Of a stretch of DNA of 10,812 bases, positions 5,955 through 10,812 are shown piece by piece. Under the pieces are notes generated by a model. That model was not told the origin of the DNA. It was given only the letters and a program-made list of their open reading frames with translations, and made no database searches. Position numbers and translations under genes: made by a program. Where the stretch lies: positions 1 through 10,812 of the forward strand of contig JAEZCL010000296.1 in NCBI GenBank assembly GCA_023433585.1. The letters are read 5' to 3'. The stretch is from Pseudomonadota bacterium (GTDB lineage: Bacteria > Pseudomonadota > Alphaproteobacteria > Caulobacterales > Caulobacteraceae). Each line of letters begins with the position of its first letter. Position 1 is the stretch's first letter.

Positions 5955-7322
5955 TCAGTAGCCGCCGAAGCTCCCGGCAGCGCCGGGGAACACCACCGGG
6001 CTTTCGGCCCCGTTGTCGGCCACCGCCGCCACGCCGAAGAAATAGTTGTCGATGACCACGTTCTGAAGCGTGAACTCGGTCACGTCGCCGACCCAGCGGC
6101 TGTGGGTCCACTGAGGCTCGGTCGTCAGGCGCCAGTAGATGCGGTAGCCGGCCAGGTTCGGCGCCTGGTCGGCGGACGGGCGGCTCCAGCGCAGGGTGGT
6201 GTCGGGGCTGACCGCGCCCTCGATCTGGACGTCGGCGGGCGGCGGCGGGGCCCAGGCCATGCCCGCCAGGGCCACCGCATTCAGGCCCGTCAGCTTGGCG
6301 GCATAGTCGAAGTCGACGAACTCGATGGTGTCGCCGTAGTGGCGGCCGTCTTCGTTACGCAGATCCTGATGCTGACGGTCGTAGTGCTCATTGGTCTCCA
6401 TGATCCGCACGCCGGGATAGCCAAGATCGTTGAACGGCCTGTGGTGGCCGCCGCGCCCGAAGCGGTCCAGGCGATAGATCATCATGACGTCCAGGTTCGG
6501 CACATACTGTTCGCCCACCGTCTCGATGTAGCGGGCCAGGTTGCGCGAGGGGCTGTCCACCTCGCCGCCGGTGAAGCGGCGCTGGCGCGCCTCCTCCGCC
6601 GTCTCGGTCATGCGCGTGCCCTCGGCGAAAACGCGGGCGGTGGTGTTGTCGACCACGCCGTTGATGCCCGCCGAATTGCCGATCATGTCGTTGTTCAGCA
6701 CCGCCTGGATGCGCCAGCCCTCGCGCTGGGCGTGGGCCGCCAGGATGGCGCCGCCGAACAGGCCCTGTTCCTCGCCCGCCAGCGCCGCATAGACGATGGT
6801 GGCGGGAAAGCGATGCCCGGTCAGGATGCGCGCGGCCTCCAGCGTCCCGGCCACGCCCGAGGCGTTGTCGTTGGCGCCGGGTGAATCGTCGACGGCGTTG
6901 AGCGGATCGGTGACGCGGCTGTCGATGTCGCCGCTCATGATGACATGGCGGTTCGGATCGGCGGTCCCGCGCTGGATGGCGATGACGCTGACCACCTCGG
7001 CCGGTTCGGGAATGCGCGGGCCGGTGACGGTGTCTGAGACGTACATGATCTCAAGACAGCCGCCGCAGGCCGCCGAGATGCGCTCGAATTCCGCATGGAT
7101 CCAGCGCCGCGCCGCGCCGATGCCGCGCGTGTCGGACTCCGTTTCGGACAGGGTGTGGCGGGTGCCGAACCCGACCAGCGTGGCGATGTCCGCCTCTATC
7201 CTTGCGGCCGAGGGGGCCGCGGCGATCTCGTGAAGCGCGGGAATTTCGCCGGGCGGCGGCGTCTGGGCCAGGGCCGCGCAGGGTAGGGTCAGGGCCAGGA
7301 AAGCGGCGGCGAAGGGGCGCAT
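5955..7322 (-). CDS. Secreted M28-family zinc metallopeptidase with C-terminal fibronectin III-like domain
   Basis: The 455-residue product has a Sec signal peptide (MRPFAAAFLALTLPCAALAQ, likely cut after ALA at 19), so it acts in the periplasm or outside. The M28 aminopeptidase core carries HVIMSGDIDS (126-135), PGANDNASG (148-156) with bridging Asp152, AGEEQGLFGG (182-191) with Glu184 as likely general base and Glu185 as ligand, NNDMIGNS (210-217) with Asp212, and HHRPFND (293-299) with a ligand histidine, probably His294. The first ligand motif has Asp132 where characterised aminopeptidases have His. Residues about 362-440 form a fibronectin III-like domain with the strands TTLRWSRP and LAGYRIYWRL. 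AGGGAG seven bases before the ATG at 7322 is a good ribosome binding site. It lies 41 bp after the tRNA gene. The substrate is unknown. Confidence 0.92.
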   Translation of the reverse strand: MRPFAAAFLALTLPCAALAQTPPPGEIPALHEIAAAPSAARIEADIATLVGFGTRHTLSETESDTRGIGAARRWIHAEFERISAACGGCLEIMYVSDTVTGPRIPEPAEVVSVIAIQRGTADPNRHVIMSGDIDSRVTDPLNAVDDSPGANDNASGVAGTLEAARILTGHRFPATIVYAALAGEEQGLFGGAILAAHAQREGWRIQAVLNNDMIGNSAGINGVVDNTTARVFAEGTRMTETAEEARQRRFTGGEVDSPSRNLARYIETVGEQYVPNLDVMMIYRLDRFGRGGHHRPFNDLGYPGVRIMETNEHYDRQHQDLRNEDGRHYGDTIEFVDFDYAAKLTGLNAVALAGMAWAPPPPADVQIEGAVSPDTTLRWSRPSADQAPNLAGYRIYWRLTTEPQWTHSRWVGDVTEFTLQNVVIDNYFFGVAAVADNGAESPVVFPGAAGSFGGY

Positions 7323-7363
7323 GGGCGGTCTCCCTGTTTCGCCCCGAAGACCAGGGCTGAAAA

Positions 7364-7440
7364 TGGCGACCCCGCCAGGACTCCAACCTGGGACCTCGGC
7401 TTTAGGAAAGCCTTGCTCTATGCAGCTGAGCTACGGGGCC
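7364..7440 (-). tRNA. tRNA-Arg(CCT) with an apparent C19-G56 elbow pair and encoded CCA
   Basis: The 77-nt minus-strand gene folds as a complete cloverleaf. The acceptor is GGCCCCG/CGGGGTC (one G-T wobble), followed by discriminator G and encoded CCA. The D stem is GCTC/GAGC, the anticodon stem has four good pairs under an A27-G43 mismatch, the anticodon loop is TTCCTAA, and the T stem is CCAGG/CCTGG. Anticodon CCT (plus-strand 7405-7407) reads the Arg codon AGG, which is used in neighbouring genes. Position 19 in the D loop (AGCTGCATA) is C instead of G, and position 56 in the T loop (TTGGAGT) is G instead of C, so the elbow pair is reversed but still complementary. T8, A14, G15-C48, G18, T54, T55 and A58 are standard. 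No clear promoter was seen in the 57 bp before the divergent sulfotransferase gene. Confidence 0.93.
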
Positions 7441-7497
7441 TCGGGCGTGTTCCTAGCGGCAACGACGACGACTGAAAAGCGAGTGGAGTGTTAAAGC

Positions 7498-8322
7498 GTG
7501 ATGATGACCCCCGACAGGGCCGGCCCGTTGATCGTCTGCGGCATGGGCCGTTCGGGCACGCGCATGTGCGCCAACATCCTGTCCAACTCGTCCGAGGTGG
7601 AGCTGCAGGGCGAGATCGGCGGTCCGGCGGGTTCGAAGATGCTCGGCTGGCTGGAGGCGGCTCACGCCCAGAGCCCGGCTGATGATCCGCACCGCGTCTA
7701 CCGCCTGGCGCGGGTGACGTTCCGCGAGGGTTCGGCCGGGCGGCCCCAGGATCGGCCGGACGCCCGCTGGTTCGGCTACAAGAGCCCCCGCCATGAACGC
7801 TATTTCCAGCGTTACGAGGCGCTGTTCGCGGATCCGGAACGGCGCGCCCGCTATGTCTATTGCCTGCGCAACCCGTTCCACGTCTGGCGGTCCTACCGGG
7901 CGATGCCGTGGAACAAGTTCAGGGATGTGCGGGAATTCCTTCCCGCCTGGCTGCGTTCGGTGCAGACCTATGAGGCCATGATCGACGCCGCCCCGGACCG
8001 GGTCAGCCTGTTCAATCTCGATGCGATGGTGCGTTCGCCGGACCGCCTGGAATGGCTGACGCCGACCCTGCTGGCGCCGCTGGCGCTGTCGCCCGACACC
8101 TTCCGCAAGCCGGTGGACAGCCTCAAAAACTCGAATTCGGCGGCGAACAAGGTCGGGGCCGAACCGCAGGAGCCGCCCGCTGCCGATCTGGCCTTCATCG
8201 CCGACCATCCCGAGGCCGCCGCGAAGGTGCGCGCCTATTTCCCCTGGCTGGAGGCGGAGCTTGAGCGTCATCGAGGCGCCGCGTCGCGCCGCAGGCGGCT
8301 ATTCGGCCTGTTCAGGCGTTGA
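7498..8322 (+). CDS. PAPS-dependent sulfotransferase family protein
   Basis: Sulfotransferases move a sulfuryl group from PAPS to a hydroxyl or amine. The 274-residue product has the 5'-phosphosulfate loop as LIVCGMGRSGTRM (11-23), with the RSGT form found in the bacterial Sulfotransfer_3 group. The 3'-phosphate motif is YVYCLRNPFHVWRSY (119-133), with Arg124 and Ser132. The tail is strongly basic (SRRRRLFGLFRR). There is no signal peptide or membrane span, so it is probably cytosolic, and the acceptor is unknown. The start may be GTG 7498, ATG 7501 or ATG 7504; GGAG at 7485-7488 suits the first two. It stands alone on the plus strand, divergent from the tRNA gene. Its last 24 bases overlap the 3' end of the convergent DUF983 gene. 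Nothing nearby suggests a pathway. Confidence 0.85.
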   Translation: MMMTPDRAGPLIVCGMGRSGTRMCANILSNSSEVELQGEIGGPAGSKMLGWLEAAHAQSPADDPHRVYRLARVTFREGSAGRPQDRPDARWFGYKSPRHERYFQRYEALFADPERRARYVYCLRNPFHVWRSYRAMPWNKFRDVREFLPAWLRSVQTYEAMIDAAPDRVSLFNLDAMVRSPDRLEWLTPTLLAPLALSPDTFRKPVDSLKNSNSAANKVGAEPQEPPAADLAFIADHPEAAAKVRAYFPWLEAELERHRGAASRRRRLFGLFRR

Positions 8323-8727
8323 GCCGCTGCGCGGGGTGAAGCACGCCTCCACCGCCTTGTTCACATACTGCTGGCTGACCAGCCATCCCTTGACCGGCCT
8401 CAGCGTCGCCAGGCAGCCCACGACGAACAGCGGCAGGGTGAAGACGAAGTGCACCCACATGGGCGGACGCAGCGCCACCTCCATCCACAGGAACAGCGTC
8501 GTCACGGCGATGCCGACGCCGGACATGACGAAGAAGGCCGGACCGTCCGCCGGGTCGGCGAAGCTGTAATCCAGCCCGCAGTGCGAACAGGACGGGCGCA
8601 GACTGAGAAAACCCTGGAACAGCGCGCCCTCGCCGCAGCGCGGGCATCGGCACCTCAGGCCGGTGCGGAACGACGAAAGCGTCGGCCATTGCGGCGCGGC
8701 GGGCGGCGATTCAGGTGCTTGGGCCAT
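8299..8727 (-). CDS. DUF983 family zinc-ribbon membrane protein
   Basis: The 142-residue product shows the DUF983 layout. A proline-rich start is followed by an N-terminal zinc-ribbon-like region with CPRCGEGALFQGFL (28-41) and CSHCGLDYSF (47-56), two CxxC pairs that probably bind a metal. Then come the family stretch DPADGPAFFVM (58-68) and two membrane spans (about 64-82 and 90-108). The biochemical role of DUF983 is not established as far as I know. The ATG at 8727 fits the usual family N-terminus; the frame also stays open to 8838, but that stretch is unlike the family and runs into the intergenic region. No convincing Shine-Dalgarno sequence precedes it, and a TATATT at 8732-8737 so close to the ATG could mean a leaderless message. 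The 3' end overlaps the sulfotransferase gene by 24 bp. Confidence 0.92.
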   Translation of the reverse strand: MAQAPESPPAAPQWPTLSSFRTGLRCRCPRCGEGALFQGFLSLRPSCSHCGLDYSFADPADGPAFFVMSGVGIAVTTLFLWMEVALRPPMWVHFVFTLPLFVVGCLATLRPVKGWLVSQQYVNKAVEACFTPRSGSTPEQAE

Positions 8728-8796
8728 GACGGGAATATAGGCCTTTCGCGGCGCGCCGCACCGGGGCGTAACGCCGCGCTCCACCAGCGTCGGGTA

Positions 8797-8809
8797 GTGG
8801 TTAAACCAC
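8797..8809. repeat. Perfect 6-bp inverted repeat GTGGTT-A-AACCAC
   Basis: Two perfect 6-base arms flank a single A. The size and compactness suit a dimeric repressor operator more than an RNA hairpin. It covers the expected start point of the candidate DUF983 promoter. A second near-palindrome, ACAATATGTTGT, lies just downstream at 8818-8829. The symmetry is certain; the operator role is inferred. Confidence 0.4.
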
Positions 8810-8884
8810 ATTAAGATACAATATGTTGTAGGGAACAAATCCTGAATCAGACGAAGTCAGTGATTCGGTCCTGATTCGTTTCGC

Positions 8885-8905
8885 GCCTGTTCCGCCGCAA
8901 CAGGC
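8885..8905 (+). other. Stem-loop GCCTGTT/AACAGGC upstream of the helicase gene
   Basis: Perfect 7-bp arms (8885-8891 and 8899-8905) surround the loop CCGCCGC. On the plus strand the stem is followed by TT then GGCC, so it is a poor intrinsic terminator. It lies 80 bp before the helicase ATG and could sit in its 5' leader as an attenuating or protein-binding hairpin. It could also be an operator at the DNA level. Confidence 0.35.
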
Positions 8906-8984
8906 TTGGCCGTTAACCGGCGGCGCTCCGGCGAATCCGAACGGGCTTGAGCCGCGCGGCGTCCGTCGCCACCTTGCACGGGTC

Positions 8985-10812
<1,828 letters not shown>

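Larger units (their letters stand above)
8728..8984. other. Intergenic regulatory region between the DUF983 gene and the helicase gene
   Basis: This 257-bp divergent gap is much more AT-rich in its middle (about 8800-8880) than the rest of the window. It holds four GANTC sites within 94 bp (GAATC at 8844, GATTC at 8862 and 8873, GAATC at 8933) and two TTAA words six bases apart (8801-8804, 8811-8814). It also holds a third TTAA in TTAACC at 8913-8918, the direct repeat TGATTCG at 8861 and 8872, and several inverted repeats. A minus-strand promoter for the DUF983 gene is possible with TTGTTC (8833-8838), 17 bp, then CTTAAT (8810-8815). No good promoter for the helicase is obvious; TACAAT at 8817-8822 is the best -10 but lacks a matching -35. 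Confidence 0.5.

Noticed and set aside
5917..6111. N-terminal extension of the IscU-like protein to 6111
   Set aside because: It would overlap the end of the peptidase gene, and the added sequence is Arg-rich and unlike the family.
7364..7440. tRNA-Arg as a pseudogene because of non-consensus D- and T-loop bases
   Set aside because: The two odd bases complement each other, the acceptor, D and T stems pair fully, the anticodon stem has a single mismatch, and the CCA is encoded, which favours a working tRNA.
7453..8271. Minus-strand open frame of 272 codons across the sulfotransferase gene
   Set aside because: It shows no domain and has shadow-like composition; the plus strand has both PAPS-binding motifs.
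8728..8838. N-terminal extension of the DUF983 protein to 8838
   Set aside because: The extra sequence crosses the AT-rich promoter-like region and does not resemble DUF983 proteins.

Overview
The window is very GC-rich chromosomal DNA, densely coding, with short gaps. Gene content and style point to an alphaproteobacterium of the Caulobacterales (Brevundimonas or Caulobacter type). The supports are a rodZ-ispG pair, a GAF-domain PtsP (nitrogen-type Enzyme I), an IscU-like protein next to YidD, a SUV3-type helicase, and clusters of GANTC (CcrM) sites beside CtrA-like and DnaA-box-like sequences. This placement is inferred from families and motifs; no database was searched.

Layout, left to right. 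Positions 1-408 (minus) hold the N-terminal part of a lipoprotein that is cut by the window edge. Then come ispG (474-1625, minus), which makes HMBPP in the MEP isoprenoid pathway, and rodZ (about 1677-2699, minus), an MreB-linked cell-shape protein. A 178-bp gap with cell-cycle-type sites separates rodZ from ptsP (2878-5148, minus). Next are yidD (5213-5458, minus), an IscU-like scaffold gene overlapping it by one base (5458-5916, minus), a secreted M28-type metallopeptidase (5955-7322, minus) and a tRNA-Arg(CCT) gene (7364-7440, minus). The plus strand then carries a sulfotransferase (7498-8322), whose 3' end overlaps a convergent DUF983 membrane protein gene (8299-8727, minus). A 257-bp intergenic region rich in GANTC sites and inverted repeats leads to a SUV3-like helicase (8985 to beyond the right edge, plus).

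The genes are mostly housekeeping: isoprenoid precursor supply, cell shape, the PTS-Ntr regulatory branch, membrane-protein insertion, Fe-S handling, and RNA unwinding or decay. From the tRNA to the lipoprotein, all genes read on the minus strand. The peptidase, IscU-like gene and yidD are close enough to be co-transcribed, as are rodZ and ispG. I see no phage, transposon, CRISPR array or defence island.

Two points deserve the most attention. The tRNA-Arg(CCT) appears to swap the near-universal elbow pair G19-C56 to C19-G56 by a matched double change. The rodZ upstream region packs a perfect DnaA box, a near-consensus CtrA box and two CcrM sites into about 65 bp. I found no clear undescribed multi-gene system.
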